64,000 nt of DNA from JAZKHE01 sp040385525 (GTDB taxonomy: Bacteria; Bacteroidota; Bacteroidia; UBA4408): positions 434,001 to 498,000 of the forward strand of contig JAZKHE010000002.1 in NCBI GenBank assembly GCA_040385525.1. Direction: 5' to 3'. The notes beneath the pieces were generated by a model. The model ran no database searches, had not been told where the DNA came from, and saw only the letters and a list, made by a program, of their open reading frames with translations. Shown here piece by piece: positions 25,170-35,116 of this stretch. The position numbers and the translations under genes were made by a program. Each line of letters starts with the position of its first letter. Within the stretch, counting starts at the first letter, position 1.

Positions 25170-27170
25170 ATGAACTCATTAATAAACGAAACAAGCCCGT
25201 ATTTACTTCAACATGCGCACAACCCTGTAAACTGGTATGCTTGGAATAACGAAACCTTAGAATTAGCAAAAAAGCAAAATAAAATGATGTTGATTAGCAT
25301 TGGCTATTCGGCTTGTCATTGGTGTCACGTTATGGAGCGCGAAGTTTTTGAAAACGAAGATTTAGCAAAAATAATGAATGAAAATTTTATCAATATAAAA
25401 GTAGATAGAGAAGAGCGTCCAGATATTGATCAGGTTTATATGTTGGCAGTTCAGCTAATGACGGGGCATGGAGGCTGGCCTTTAAATTGTTTTACTTTGC
25501 CCGATGGTAGACCAATTTACGGAGGAACCTATTTCCCAGCACAAAAATGGAAAAACATTTTACTCAATTTAGTTGATTTGTATAACAACGATGCTACTAA
25601 AGTTTTTGAATATGCCACACGTTTAACGCAAGGTATTAAAATGTCGGAATTGGTTGAAACTGTTGAGGAAGACAAAGCTTTAGATATTTCGGTTTTAAAA
25701 GAAGGAGTAGAACATTGGAAACAAAGTTTTGACGATGAAAATGGTGGTCCTCGTAAAGCACCAAAATTCCCGATGCCAAATAATTATTTGTTTTTATTAA
25801 AATGGGCTAAATTGTATAATGATGTTGAGGTAAAAAAACACGTTGAGTTTACCTTAACTAAAATGGCTTTTGGTGGAATTTACGATCAATTAGAAGGTGG
25901 TTTTGCACGCTATAGCACAGATATAAGTTGGAAAGTGCCACACTTTGAAAAAATGTTGTACGATAATGCACAGCTAATTTCGTTATATAGTTTTGCTTAT
26001 CAAGAATTTAAAAATCCAGTTTTTAAAGAAGTAGTTTATCAAACAATAGATTTTGTAAAACATAATTTTTTAAATAATGATAAACTTTTTTATTCTGCTT
26101 TAGATGCTGATAGTGAGGGCGAAGAAGGGAAGTTTTATGTTTGGAAAAAAGAGGAATTACTAAGTGTTTTAAAAAATGATTTTGAATTATTTTCCGATTA
26201 TTACAATGTAAATGAATTAGGTTTTTGGGAGCACGAAAATTATATTTTGCTTAGAAATAAAACAGATGAAGATTTCGCAATAAAGCACAATCTAAATCTT
26301 GAAGATTTAAAATTAAAGGTTAAAGTTTGGAAAAAGTTGTTGCTTGCAGAGCGAAACAAAAGAATAAAACCAGGTTTAGACGATAAATCGCTAACTAGCT
26401 GGAACGCTTTGCAAATAAAAGCATTAACAGATGCTTGTTTAGTTTTTAACGACGAAACTTTTTTGCTACAAGCAGAGCAGTCGATGCAAAGTTTGTTGAG
26501 ATTTTGTAAAGCTCCCGAAGGGAATTTGCTACATAGTTTTAAAAACGGCAAAGCTACCATAAATGCTTTTTTGGAAGATTATGCTTTTGTAATTGAAGCA
26601 CTGAATAGTTTGTTTTTAGCAACAGGAAATGACTTGTGTTTGCAACAATCACAAGAGTTAACCGAATATTGTTTTGTTCATTTTTACGATGAAAAATCAG
26701 GTTTGTTTTACTTTACATCTAATTTAGATAAAGAATTAATTTCCAGAAAATTTGAATTAAGCGATAATGTTATTCCTGCATCTGCTTCGGTAATGGCAAC
26801 TAATTTATTTATTCTTTCAAAAATTACAGGTAGCGAGAAATATGAAAAAGCGGCTAAAAAAATGCTTTTATTGGTAATCGATAAATTTCAAGATTATGGT
26901 TCTGCCTATAGCAATTGGGCAGTTTTAGCTTGTTATTATTTGTTTGAAAGTAAAGAGGTTGTGATAAGTGGCACAGATGCAAAGCAGTTTAGGAATGAAA
27001 TGTATGCAGAATATTTGCCTAATCATATTATTGCATTAAACCAAAATATCAGCAATTTAAGCTTGTTTAAGCATCGTTTTGATAAAGACAAAACTCAAAT
27101 TTTTGTGTGCGAAAACAACTCCTGTCATGCTCCGGTTTTATCAACAAAAGATGCTTTAAAACTACTTTAG
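25170..27170 (+). CDS. Thioredoxin domain-containing DUF255 protein (YyaL/SPATA20 family)
   Basis: The 666-residue protein starts with a thioredoxin-like DUF255 domain whose signature is [15 protein letters not shown] (about 46-60), followed by [13 protein letters not shown] and [13 protein letters not shown]. The rest is an alpha/alpha barrel related to glycan-processing enzymes ([35 protein letters not shown]). Cellular role is not settled. Encoded singly, divergent from clpP, with no certain -7 box in the 193-bp gap between them, which holds nothing else I can identify. Confidence 0.93.
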   Translation: MNSLINETSPYLLQHAHNPVNWYAWNNETLELAKKQNKMMLISIGYSACHWCHVMEREVFENEDLAKIMNENFINIKVDREERPDIDQVYMLAVQLMTGHGGWPLNCFTLPDGRPIYGGTYFPAQKWKNILLNLVDLYNNDATKVFEYATRLTQGIKMSELVETVEEDKALDISVLKEGVEHWKQSFDDENGGPRKAPKFPMPNNYLFLLKWAKLYNDVEVKKHVEFTLTKMAFGGIYDQLEGGFARYSTDISWKVPHFEKMLYDNAQLISLYSFAYQEFKNPVFKEVVYQTIDFVKHNFLNNDKLFYSALDADSEGEEGKFYVWKKEELLSVLKNDFELFSDYYNVNELGFWEHENYILLRNKTDEDFAIKHNLNLEDLKLKVKVWKKLLLAERNKRIKPGLDDKSLTSWNALQIKALTDACLVFNDETFLLQAEQSMQSLLRFCKAPEGNLLHSFKNGKATINAFLEDYAFVIEALNSLFLATGNDLCLQQSQELTEYCFVHFYDEKSGLFYFTSNLDKELISRKFELSDNVIPASASVMATNLFILSKITGSEKYEKAAKKMLLLVIDKFQDYGSAYSNWAVLACYYLFESKEVVISGTDAKQFRNEMYAEYLPNHIIALNQNISNLSLFKHRFDKDKTQIFVCENNSCHAPVLSTKDALKLL

Positions 27171-27199
27171 TAAAGTAATAAATGTTTAAATGGAGAGCT

Positions 27200-27207
27200 T
27201 AAATTTG
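27200..27207 (+). promoter_or_regulatory. -7 box of unknown secreted protein gene
   Basis: TAAATTTG fits TAnnTTTG and ends 5 bp before the ATG at 27213; no -33 match. Confidence 0.35.
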
Positions 27208-27212
27208 TTACA

Positions 27213-28247
27213 ATGCAAAAATTGGCTTTTTATTTGTTTTTTACTTTGTTGAGTTTGGGCGCAAGCGCTCAAATAAAAGTGCCGTATGCTTATATCGATA
27301 ATCCTATTGAAATGGAATTCGATTCAGCGTTTATTCGTAAAAACAAAATTGCTTACATCGAAAACGTAAATTACGTTCGTCACGAAAATGATCGTATTGT
27401 TCAAAAAGGACAAAACAACACGTTTATTTTTAATAAAGCAGGTTTAATTGATACGCAATTTGTAATTACACGAATTAACTATGTGCATTTAGATACAATG
27501 GTTTTATTGCATTACCATTTGCCAAACAAAACAATTATGCGCCGTAAAGCTGGCGATCATTTTATTGCTACTTATTTAACTTACAACGACTCATCACAAA
27601 TTATAAAATCGCTTACATCACGCGAAACCAACACGAGTATAATTCCTGGAGATTTTAAAATTGGAAATCAAAAAACCATTAGCGAAGAATCAATTTCTTA
27701 CGAATGTATTTCGCCCAATCAAATAAAGAAAAACTTTTATAACGACGAAGGAAAATTATTTAAAACAGCCATTATTATTAAAGATTCTTTGGGAAGAGAT
27801 ATTGAAGAGAATGGCACTTTTACGGCTACTAGCGTTAAAATGAATTATAAAATAAAATACGATGATTTAGGTCGGATTTACGAAAAACAATATTACACAG
27901 ATGCAATGGGAGAGTACTCTGAACGCAGTGTTTTTCATTATGATTTTAACGGAAAATTGAGCAGAGGAGAGTACTATAAAAAAGACGTGTTACAGCACAA
28001 TAAAACTTTTTATTACAATAGTAAAAATGGTTTGATGGAAAGCATTATGCTAAAGTTTCCGAACAATAACGATATAGAATTTATTAATTATTATTTTCAT
28101 TTTATTGGCGAAAAAAAGGAAGTTTCTAAGCTAGCAAGTTCAGAAAATACAACAGAAACTACACCAAAACCTGTTGTAAAAAAATCACCCAAAAAACCAG
28201 TAAAAAAGGGTGCTAAAAAACCTGTAGCGAAGGGAAAGAAGAAGTAA
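27213..28247 (+). CDS. Secreted protein with Lys/Pro-rich tail, unknown function
   Basis: A 344-residue protein with signal peptide (1-19, ending LGASAQ), a middle of short beta strands and repeated YDDLGRIYEKQYYTD, YNDEGKLFKT and YDFNGKLSRGEYYKK units resembling RHS/YD or MORN-like repeats, and a C-terminal tail alternating Lys, Pro, Ala and Gly after residue 318. The tail resembles histone-H1-like extensions and may bind nucleic acid or polyanions. The stop sits directly against the convergent Na/Pi symporter stop. No family is assigned. Confidence 0.8.
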   Translation: MQKLAFYLFFTLLSLGASAQIKVPYAYIDNPIEMEFDSAFIRKNKIAYIENVNYVRHENDRIVQKGQNNTFIFNKAGLIDTQFVITRINYVHLDTMVLLHYHLPNKTIMRRKAGDHFIATYLTYNDSSQIIKSLTSRETNTSIIPGDFKIGNQKTISEESISYECISPNQIKKNFYNDEGKLFKTAIIIKDSLGRDIEENGTFTATSVKMNYKIKYDDLGRIYEKQYYTDAMGEYSERSVFHYDFNGKLSRGEYYKKDVLQHNKTFYYNSKNGLMESIMLKFPNNNDIEFINYYFHFIGEKKEVSKLASSENTTETTPKPVVKKSPKKPVKKGAKKPVAKGKKK

Positions 28248-29951
28248 TTACTGCACTTTAATTCCTGTAATGGCTTCGTTAATATTGAGGATGTGGTCGC
28301 CAAGTTTTTCGCAAGCAGAATACAAGCCGCTATAATACAAACCACTTTTTATATTGTATTCTTCTTTACTTTCTTCTATGCTTAAAAAATGTTGTTCTCT
28401 TATGTTGTCTCTTAAACCGTTTAATTGAGTTTCTAATTCAATTGCTTTTTTCATGTCTACTTTTTTAATCGGCGAAGATAAATTCGTAATCATTAACTCG
28501 AACGATTTATTAATTACCGTAAACATTAATTTTAAATTGTGACGTTGTTCGGGTGTAAACCAAGCCTTATCTTTGGCTTTTCGCTCTATGTTTAACGACA
28601 TTTGATAGCACAAATCGCCTATTTTCTCCATATTGCTAACAACGCGCAGCATAGCTCTTACATTTTTTAAACCATCTCTGCTAATTTCTTGTTGCGAAAC
28701 TTTTATTAAAAAGTTGGCAATTTCTATTTCAATACGATCAATAATTTCTTCGTATTTATTTATTCGGTTATAAAGTTCTTGTGTTTTTTCGGCGTCGGTT
28801 TCCGTAATTAACTCAGGAATAAAACTAAACATGCGCTGCGTTATTTCTGCGTATTTCACCATTTCTTTTTGCGCTTCAAATAGCGATAACTCTGATGTTT
28901 TAAGTAAACCTGTTTCAATAAATTCTAAATGGAATTTTTCGTTTTCTTTGTTTTTTGCAACAACAAATTTTTCTAATTTTTGACTCAGTGTTTTTATAAA
29001 CGGCATCCATAATAATGTATTTAATAAATTAAATAAGGTATGAAATAGTGCCAGTGCAATTACTAAATTATCTGGATCGGCAGATGGTAACTGAAAATTT
29101 AAGCTTGTAAACAAATAGCTTATTAAGTTTGAAAAAACTGGAATTAAAAAAAACATCCATACAACGCCAGCCGAATTTATTATTGAATTGGCTAAGGCTG
29201 CTCTTTTTGCGTGTACGTTTCCAGCTACAGCTGTTATATAAAGCGAAATAGTTTTACCAACGTTTTCGCCTAAAATTATGCAAGCACTACTTTCAAAATT
29301 TAACCAACCATGATAAGCTAAAACAATTGTTAATGCAACCGCAACCGATGACGATTGCAAAACAACTGAAAGTAAAACACCAATTATTAAATAAATAAAT
29401 TTTCCTGAAATACCATAGTCGGCAATAGAAGTAAAAATATTTAAAATGCTTGTGTGTTCTTGAATATTGGAGATTAGTAAGTTGATGAAATTTAAACCTA
29501 AAAATAAAAGCGAAATGCCAATTAAAACTTCGGCTGTAGATTTTAAATAATCTTTTTTGCTATAAATTAAAATAGGTAAGCCAATTCCAATTAATGGTAA
29601 TGCGGCAGATACAACTGTGTATTTAATTCCAAAAAAAGCAATAATCCATGCGGTAGAAGTTGTGCCAATATTTGCACCCATTATTACAGCTATAGATTCT
29701 GAAAGTGTAATAAAACCAGCGTTTACAAAGCTAACAATTAAAGAAACGGTTGCCGACGAAGATTGAATAATAGTAGTAATTATTAAACCCGATACAATTC
29801 CATAAACAGAATTTTTAGAAATGTTTGCTAAAATTTTGCGAAGATAGTTGGCGAAAATTTTCTGCACTCCATCGCTCATTAGCTTCATGCCATAAAGAAA
29901 TAATCCTAAGGCTCCAACTAACGATAGCAGTTGAAATACAGTTTGTTGCAT
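28248..29951 (-). CDS. Na/Pi cotransporter family protein with PhoU-like tail
   Basis: A 567-residue membrane protein of the NptA/YjbB type. The two inverted halves each have a QSSS motif (QSSSATVSLIVSF and QSSSVAVALTIVL), the sodium-phosphate symporter signature. The C-terminal 190 residues form a PhoU-like helical domain (NVRAMLRVVSNMEKIGDLCYQMS, ACEKLGDHILNINEAI). It lies 8 bp after the PiT gene, so it is expected to be coexpressed under the same Pho-like box. Confidence 0.92.
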   Translation of the reverse strand: MQQTVFQLLSLVGALGLFLYGMKLMSDGVQKIFANYLRKILANISKNSVYGIVSGLIITTIIQSSSATVSLIVSFVNAGFITLSESIAVIMGANIGTTSTAWIIAFFGIKYTVVSAALPLIGIGLPILIYSKKDYLKSTAEVLIGISLLFLGLNFINLLISNIQEHTSILNIFTSIADYGISGKFIYLIIGVLLSVVLQSSSVAVALTIVLAYHGWLNFESSACIILGENVGKTISLYITAVAGNVHAKRAALANSIINSAGVVWMFFLIPVFSNLISYLFTSLNFQLPSADPDNLVIALALFHTLFNLLNTLLWMPFIKTLSQKLEKFVVAKNKENEKFHLEFIETGLLKTSELSLFEAQKEMVKYAEITQRMFSFIPELITETDAEKTQELYNRINKYEEIIDRIEIEIANFLIKVSQQEISRDGLKNVRAMLRVVSNMEKIGDLCYQMSLNIERKAKDKAWFTPEQRHNLKLMFTVINKSFELMITNLSSPIKKVDMKKAIELETQLNGLRDNIREQHFLSIEESKEEYNIKSGLYYSGLYSACEKLGDHILNINEAITGIKVQ

Positions 29952-29959
29952 GTTTTAGT

Positions 29960-31372
29960 TTATAAAATTGCTCTAAACAATAAGTATAGAAGTGCAGATA
30001 AAATCATGGTAACGGGAAGTGTTAACACCCAAGCCAACAAAATATTTTTTATGGTTTTTGGTTGCAAATTACTCATGCCTTTGTTAGCCACCATACTGCC
30101 TGCAATGCCACTCGATAATACGTGTGTGGTGCTTACTGGCAAACCAAAATAAGACGATAAACCAATTGTACTTGCCGCCACTAACTCTGCAGATGCGCCC
30201 TGAGCGTAAGTTAAATGTTGCTTTCCAATTTTTTCGCCAACGGTAACAACAATTCTTTTCCAGCCTACCATTGTGCCCAATCCTAATGATATTGAAACCA
30301 CTAGCACAACCCAAAACGGAGAGTAATCGGTTAACTCTTTTATTTTTTTAATTTCACTTTTTAATGTTTTTGTTTCTTGTTCGCTTAACTGTAAGTTGCC
30401 TCCTTTTACAATTTTATCAATTGATCTGGTAGAAACTAAAATATCTTTACGAATACTAAAACGTTGTTCTTTCGGAATTTCGTTAACGCTTTGTGCGGCA
30501 AAAATAGTGCGGTTTACGTTGTCTAAATTTTGTTTTGCCATTGCCAACGATTTTCGCTCTTTACCAGAAAGTTGAAGCGTATCCATTTTTTCAATCATTT
30601 TTTCAATAGCTACAACATGTTGTTTGTAGTGCGATGGATTTTTTGTGTTGTCTAAGGCGTAATGAATTGGAACTATACCAATTAAAATAAGCATAATTAA
30701 ACCAACTCCTTTTTGTCCGTCGTTGGAGCCATGAAAAAAACTAACACCAGAACAAGTTAAAATAAGTAACGAACGAATTAAAAAAGGAGGTTTTTCATTT
30801 GGCTTTGGCTCAGCAAATAAAGCTTTGTTTTTTGAAATTCTTTTCATGATGAACATCATAAAAATAGTCATACCAAAACCAAATAAAGGAGACACTAATA
30901 ACGAAAGACCAATATCGGCAGCTTTGCTCCAGTTTACTGCAGAACCTGTACTTTCGGGCATAAAAGTAAAAGCCAAACCAACTCCTAAAATAGACCCAAT
31001 TAAAGTGTGTGAGCTAGATGCAGGTATACCAAAATACCAAGTTCCTAAATTCCAAATAATAGCACTTAGTAATAACGCTAAAACCATGGCAATACTATGA
31101 TAAACGTTTTGATCGATTAAAGATTCAACCGGAAGCAAGTTTACAATGCTCATAGCCACTGCTAATCCGCCAATAAACATGCTCGAAATTACGCCTGTAA
31201 AATTGCAAAAGCCCGACCAAATTACTGCTGGTAATGGTTTTAAACTATTGGTGTAAATAACAGTAGCAACGGCGTTTGCTGTATCGTGAAAACCATTTAC
31301 AAATTCAAAAGCACAAGCTGCAATCAAACAAATTATTAGTAGTATTAAAAGGGTAGTGCTTAAATCAAACAT
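29960..31372 (-). CDS. Inorganic phosphate transporter, PiT family
   Basis: A 470-residue secondary transporter of the PiT family, which takes up divalent metal-phosphate with protons or sodium. Signatures are FVNGFHDTANAVAT near the N-terminus, GSNDGQKGVG in the middle, and GLPVSTTHVLSSGIAGSMVANKG near the C-terminus. A soluble insert (about 250-340) separates the membrane halves. Pho-box-like repeats lie upstream, and the Na/Pi gene follows after 8 bp. Confidence 0.95.
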   Translation of the reverse strand: MFDLSTTLLILLIICLIAACAFEFVNGFHDTANAVATVIYTNSLKPLPAVIWSGFCNFTGVISSMFIGGLAVAMSIVNLLPVESLIDQNVYHSIAMVLALLLSAIIWNLGTWYFGIPASSSHTLIGSILGVGLAFTFMPESTGSAVNWSKAADIGLSLLVSPLFGFGMTIFMMFIMKRISKNKALFAEPKPNEKPPFLIRSLLILTCSGVSFFHGSNDGQKGVGLIMLILIGIVPIHYALDNTKNPSHYKQHVVAIEKMIEKMDTLQLSGKERKSLAMAKQNLDNVNRTIFAAQSVNEIPKEQRFSIRKDILVSTRSIDKIVKGGNLQLSEQETKTLKSEIKKIKELTDYSPFWVVLVVSISLGLGTMVGWKRIVVTVGEKIGKQHLTYAQGASAELVAASTIGLSSYFGLPVSTTHVLSSGIAGSMVANKGMSNLQPKTIKNILLAWVLTLPVTMILSALLYLLFRAIL

Positions 31373-31389
31373 ATATAATATTTATAGTG

Positions 31390-31457
31390 CAAAATTACCT
31401 TAACACTACCATAATGCTGGCAAGTTAATGTTAAGTGTGTATTAATTTAATGTTAAG
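31390..31457 (-). promoter_or_regulatory. -7 box and Pho-box-like direct repeats of PiT operon
   Basis: Minus strand: TAATTTTG (31397-31390) fits TAnnTTTG and ends 17 bp before the ATG. Upstream are hexamers CTTAAC, ATTAAT and CTTAAC (plus-strand GTTAAG at 31430, ATTAAT at 31441, GTTAAG at 31452) with an 11-bp period. This spacing is typical of PhoB/PhoP boxes (TTAACA-N5 in Bacillus). The first unit starts 33 bp from the -7 box edge, exactly as at the porin gene. No -33 TTTG is present, as expected for an activator-dependent promoter. Confidence 0.65.
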
Positions 31458-31484
31458 AGGTTTATGTATTTTGTTGATATTCAA

Positions 31485-32681
31485 TTAAATACCAAGTTCA
31501 ACTTGAAAGCGCCACATCCAATTACTATGGCTTACGTTTGTTAAGAGCCAAGTGTTGGTTTCGTAGGTTAAATCTGATTGTAATTTAATACGATGGCGAC
31601 GTAAATATTTGCTTCCGCCAATAGCGATTTGTTCTTTTTGCGCAACAAGCGATTTTATTTTTTCTCTAGGACTTGTAATACTATACTTGCCTACAATTTC
31701 GTATTTGTTTTTAAATAAATAACTCATTTGTGAATTAATTCCGTTGCCCGCATACACATATTGAACTATCGATTTGTTGTATACGATTGGGTTAAAGCAA
31801 TCGCGCTGAGCAAATTCTGTTGCCCAAGCCCAACCATTGTATTTAAATAAAACATCTGCATACAATAAACTCACATCTCTTCCTTTAGACATTTTTTCGC
31901 CTAATTGCCCGCCCGTTTTTGTTGTGTTTTGATTGTAAGAATAAGCAATCCCAATTGATATTTTTGGTTTAGTTTCTCTTTCTAAATCACCTTCAAAATA
32001 ATCGCCACCATTTGTAAATCTTCCTAAAGGCAAAAATTCGGCACGAGCCGTATAACACAAGCCAGCATCGCTTGTTACAATGTTTCTGCCTTCTCCGTTT
32101 GATAGTGCCCCTCTTAAATTATAAGCCGCTGTTTTTCCAATATTATTTGTGTGATACAATTGAATTCCAAAATCTCTATCAGATGTAAAAACTGAATTAA
32201 CAATAGAACGATCGGGCATTTGCAATTCGCTTGACGAAACTACTCGCTGACGATTGCTAGGTAATTTTGTTTGTCCGAAACCAATACTAATTTTTTTATT
32301 GATATTATAAAAAATAATCGCATCTCTCACCACGTTAGGATATTCGCCACTAGCCGCATCAATATCGCCACGTGCAAAAGCCAATTGAATTTTGTAAACT
32401 AATTTTGGGCTAAATGCAAAACCTTCCATTCGCAAACGTAATCTTCTAACTCGCGCTTCAACTTCTTTAATATGTAAATCGCTTTCCGACATTGAGGTTA
32501 GTCCTAATCTGTTTTGCATTCTAAATTTTAAAATTAATGAATACAAACTGTCTGGCGCATACAAGCCAATACCATCTCTCATGTTTAAATAGCCCGCATC
32601 ATCTCTATCTTGAGCAAAAACAGTTGAGGGAATTGACAAAGCAAAAAACAGAATTGCTAATAGTTGAATTCGTAACTTCAT
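31485..32681 (-). CDS. Porin O/P family (phosphate-selective porin-like)
   Basis: A 398-residue outer-membrane beta-barrel protein with signal peptide (1-23, ending STVFAQ). The N-terminal part (KEVEARVRRLRLRMEGFAFSPKLVYKIQLAFARGD) and the terminal strands ending in WMWRFQVELGI match the OprO/OprP-like family. It probably lets phosphate enter the periplasm. It is expressed with the PiT and Na/Pi transporters (separate promoter, shared box type). Confidence 0.9.
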   Translation of the reverse strand: MKLRIQLLAILFFALSIPSTVFAQDRDDAGYLNMRDGIGLYAPDSLYSLILKFRMQNRLGLTSMSESDLHIKEVEARVRRLRLRMEGFAFSPKLVYKIQLAFARGDIDAASGEYPNVVRDAIIFYNINKKISIGFGQTKLPSNRQRVVSSSELQMPDRSIVNSVFTSDRDFGIQLYHTNNIGKTAAYNLRGALSNGEGRNIVTSDAGLCYTARAEFLPLGRFTNGGDYFEGDLERETKPKISIGIAYSYNQNTTKTGGQLGEKMSKGRDVSLLYADVLFKYNGWAWATEFAQRDCFNPIVYNKSIVQYVYAGNGINSQMSYLFKNKYEIVGKYSITSPREKIKSLVAQKEQIAIGGSKYLRRHRIKLQSDLTYETNTWLLTNVSHSNWMWRFQVELGI

Positions 32682-32699
32682 ATTAATTTAAAATTGCGG

Positions 32700-32767
32700 C
32701 AAAACTATGTTAAAACAAGCCATTCAAATTCATTGTTAGGTTAAGTAATTGTTAAGTAATTATTAAA
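32700..32767 (-). promoter_or_regulatory. Promoter and Pho-box-like direct repeats of porin gene
   Basis: Minus strand: TTTG (32728-32725)-N17-TAGTTTTG (32707-32700), a good full promoter 18 bp before the ATG. Just upstream of the -33 box are CTTAAC, CTTAAC and TTTAAT (plus-strand GTTAAG at 32740 and 32751, ATTAAA at 32762), again with 11-bp period. The first unit starts 33 bp from the -7 box edge, identical to the PiT promoter. Confidence 0.7.
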
Positions 32768-32850
32768 ATAATGATTTATAGCGCTAGTTTTTAAAGTTGT
32801 TGGCTCTGTAATTAAAGTTAAAAAATCGACCGTAAATCAATGTAGAATTG

Positions 32851-32858
32851 TATTTTTG
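32851..32858 (+). promoter_or_regulatory. -7 box of recJ
   Basis: TATTTTTG fits TAnnTTTG, ending 19 bp before the recJ ATG at 32878. No -33 TTTG at the usual distance. Confidence 0.45.
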
Positions 32859-32877
32859 CATAAAGTAAAAAGAGCAG

Positions 32878-34572
32878 ATGCAAAAACGCTGGAATATAAA
32901 TGATAATATTGATTATCAAGCAGTAAATAGCCTTGCTCAAGATTTGGGAGTTAGCACGCTTATAGCCAAAATGCTGGTTCAGCGTGGAGTAAACACCTAC
33001 AACGAAGCCAAAGATTTTTTTAGACCAAGTTTAGAAAATTTACACAATCCTTTTTTAATGAAAGGAATGCAAAATGCCATTGACAGAATTTTTGTTGCAC
33101 TCGAAAACAACGAAAAAATAATGATTTATGGCGATTACGATGTAGACGGAACCACATCCGTTGCTTTGGTTTACTCTTATTTTTCACGCTTTTACAATAA
33201 TATTGGTTTTTATATTCCTGATAGATACAAAGAAGGTTACGGCATTTCGTTTGACGGAATTGATTTTGCAGCCGACAACGATTTTAAATTAATTATTGCT
33301 TTAGATTGCGGCATAAAAGCAATAGATAAAATTGAATACGCAACTAAAAAAGGAATTGATTTTATAATTTGCGATCATCATTTACCTGGAGCAGAAGTGC
33401 CCAAAGCAGTTGCTGTTTTAGATCCCAAACAAAGCGATTGCAGTTATCCCTACAAAGAATTATCGGGTTGCGGAATTGGTTTTAAATTAGTGCAAGCACT
33501 TGCTTCGCAAAGCGAAGATTTGCCACAAGATTTTTATGATTTATTAGATTTAGCGGTGGTTTCTATTGCTGCTGATATTGTACCAATAACTGGTGAAAAC
33601 AGAATTTTAGCTCATTTTGGATTAAATCAATTAAACACAAATCCGCGAAATGGTTTTAAAGCCATAATGGAATTGGTGGGCGTTAAAAAAGAATTAACAA
33701 TTAGTGATATTGTTTTTACAATTGCGCCACGTATTAATGCAGCTGGTCGCTTAGAAAGCGGAAACATGGCTGTAGAGCTGTTGTTAACCGATACCGTTTT
33801 ATCAGCCACAGAATCGGGTGCGGGATTAAATTTAGTAAATACAGAGCGCAAAACTATTGATACACAAATTACATTAGAAGCTTTTGCAATGATTGAAAAC
33901 GACGAAGTTCGTTTAAAACAAAAAAGCACAGTGTTATTTAATGGCGATTGGCATAAAGGAGTTGTAGGCATTGTTGCGAGTAGATTAACTGAAAGGTTTT
34001 ATCGCCCTACAATAGTGCTTACTGAGTCGAATGGATTGGTAACAGGCTCTGCGCGTTCGGTTAAAGATTTTGATGTTTATAATGCTATTGAAGCGTGTAG
34101 CGAATTGTTAGAACAATTTGGCGGACATAAATATGCAGCAGGACTTACTTTAAAACCTGAAAATTTAGAAGCTTTTCAAAATAAATTTGAAGAGGTAGTG
34201 CAAAGCACAATACAAGAGTATATGCTTACGCCCGAAATAGAAATTGATGCAGAAATTGAATTAAAAGATATAGACGGAAAGTTATACCGTATATTAAAAC
34301 AATTTGCACCTTTTGGACCGGGAAATATGTCGCCAGTATTTTTAACCAAACATTTAACCGATTTTGGTAATGCAAAAATTATAGGCGAAAAGCATTTAAA
34401 ATTTGATGCTTGGGATGCCAAAGCCAACATTAGTTTTCCAGCAATTGCATTTGGTTTTGCTGATAAGTATGATAATGTAACAAAAGGTAGTTTCGATTTG
34501 TGTTATAGTATAGAAGAAAACAATTACCGCGGACTGACTACGCTTCAGTTTGTTGTAAAAGATATTAGATAG
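32878..34572 (+). CDS. recJ: Single-stranded-DNA-specific exonuclease RecJ
   Basis: RecJ degrades single-stranded DNA 5' to 3' in recombination and repair. The 564-residue sequence shows the DHH-family motifs IYGDYDVDGTTSVALVY (about 82-98), ALDCGIKA, FIICDHHLPG and DLAVVSIAADIVP, then DHHA1 with SARSVKDFDVYNA and GGHKYAAGLTL, and a C-terminal OB-like part. All metal-ligand aspartates and histidines appear present. Divergent from the porin gene; the DUF5362 gene follows after 27 bp. Confidence 0.97.
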   Translation: MQKRWNINDNIDYQAVNSLAQDLGVSTLIAKMLVQRGVNTYNEAKDFFRPSLENLHNPFLMKGMQNAIDRIFVALENNEKIMIYGDYDVDGTTSVALVYSYFSRFYNNIGFYIPDRYKEGYGISFDGIDFAADNDFKLIIALDCGIKAIDKIEYATKKGIDFIICDHHLPGAEVPKAVAVLDPKQSDCSYPYKELSGCGIGFKLVQALASQSEDLPQDFYDLLDLAVVSIAADIVPITGENRILAHFGLNQLNTNPRNGFKAIMELVGVKKELTISDIVFTIAPRINAAGRLESGNMAVELLLTDTVLSATESGAGLNLVNTERKTIDTQITLEAFAMIENDEVRLKQKSTVLFNGDWHKGVVGIVASRLTERFYRPTIVLTESNGLVTGSARSVKDFDVYNAIEACSELLEQFGGHKYAAGLTLKPENLEAFQNKFEEVVQSTIQEYMLTPEIEIDAEIELKDIDGKLYRILKQFAPFGPGNMSPVFLTKHLTDFGNAKIIGEKHLKFDAWDAKANISFPAIAFGFADKYDNVTKGSFDLCYSIEENNYRGLTTLQFVVKDIR

Positions 34573-34599
34573 TTAAATGAATATTTAAACATAAAATAT

Positions 34600-35043
34600 A
34601 TGGAACAAGAATTAAATCAAAATACAGCCATTTATATTGATGCTGAAACAAAAGCTAATTTTTTTGCAATTGCAAAATGGAGTAAGTTTTTATCCATAAT
34701 GGGATTTATTGGTATGGGTATTATGCTAATTGCTGGAGTTGGAATGATAATAGCGGGTTTTAAATTTGCGACATACATGCCAGCTGGCGTTATGAATTTT
34801 GGTGTTTTGGGTTTAATCTATATAGTTATTGCAGGTATTTATTTTGTGCCATTTTATTATTTTTTTAAATCGGCAGTAGATATAAAAAATGGTTTGTTTT
34901 CGAATAATCAATTATTATTTTCTTCGGGCATTGCTTATTTAAAATCGCATTTAAAATTTATGGGAATAATGACAATAATTATTTTGTCTCTTTATGTTCT
35001 TATAATAATTGGAGCAATTATAGTAGCAATGATTGCACTGTAA
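34600..35043 (+). CDS. DUF5362 family membrane protein
   Basis: A 147-residue protein with a short cytoplasmic head (MEQELNQNTAIYIDAETKAN) and about four membrane helices (residues 28-55, 63-90, and 115-146 as a strong tail). The segment YFFKSAVDIKNGLFSNNQ between helices is the family pattern. Function unknown; probably cotranscribed with recJ. Confidence 0.8.
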   Translation: MEQELNQNTAIYIDAETKANFFAIAKWSKFLSIMGFIGMGIMLIAGVGMIIAGFKFATYMPAGVMNFGVLGLIYIVIAGIYFVPFYYFFKSAVDIKNGLFSNNQLLFSSGIAYLKSHLKFMGIMTIIILSLYVLIIIGAIIVAMIAL

Positions 35044-35076
35044 TAATAATATTCTCACGATGTATTGAAAATAGCA

Positions 35077-35115
35077 ACCGTGAAATATCAAAATTAAACT
35101 TTGATATTTCACGGT
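35077..35115. repeat. Left palindrome of DUF4143 ATPase cassette 2
   Basis: ACCGTGAAATATCAAA pairs perfectly with TTTGATATTTCACGGT: a 16-bp stem with a 7-nt loop, 39 nt in total. It ends 1 bp before the ATPase stop codon. The copy at 36315-36353 has the same length and orientation and differs at 5 of 39 positions. Confidence 0.8.
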
Positions 35116-35116
35116 G

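Noticed and set aside
32829..32840. GACCGTAAATCA before recJ, identical to the first 12 bases around the right palindrome of ATPase cassette 1
   Set aside because: Only one arm is present and there is no gene unit; a 12-base match in AT-rich DNA can be chance. Possibly a remnant, but not supported.
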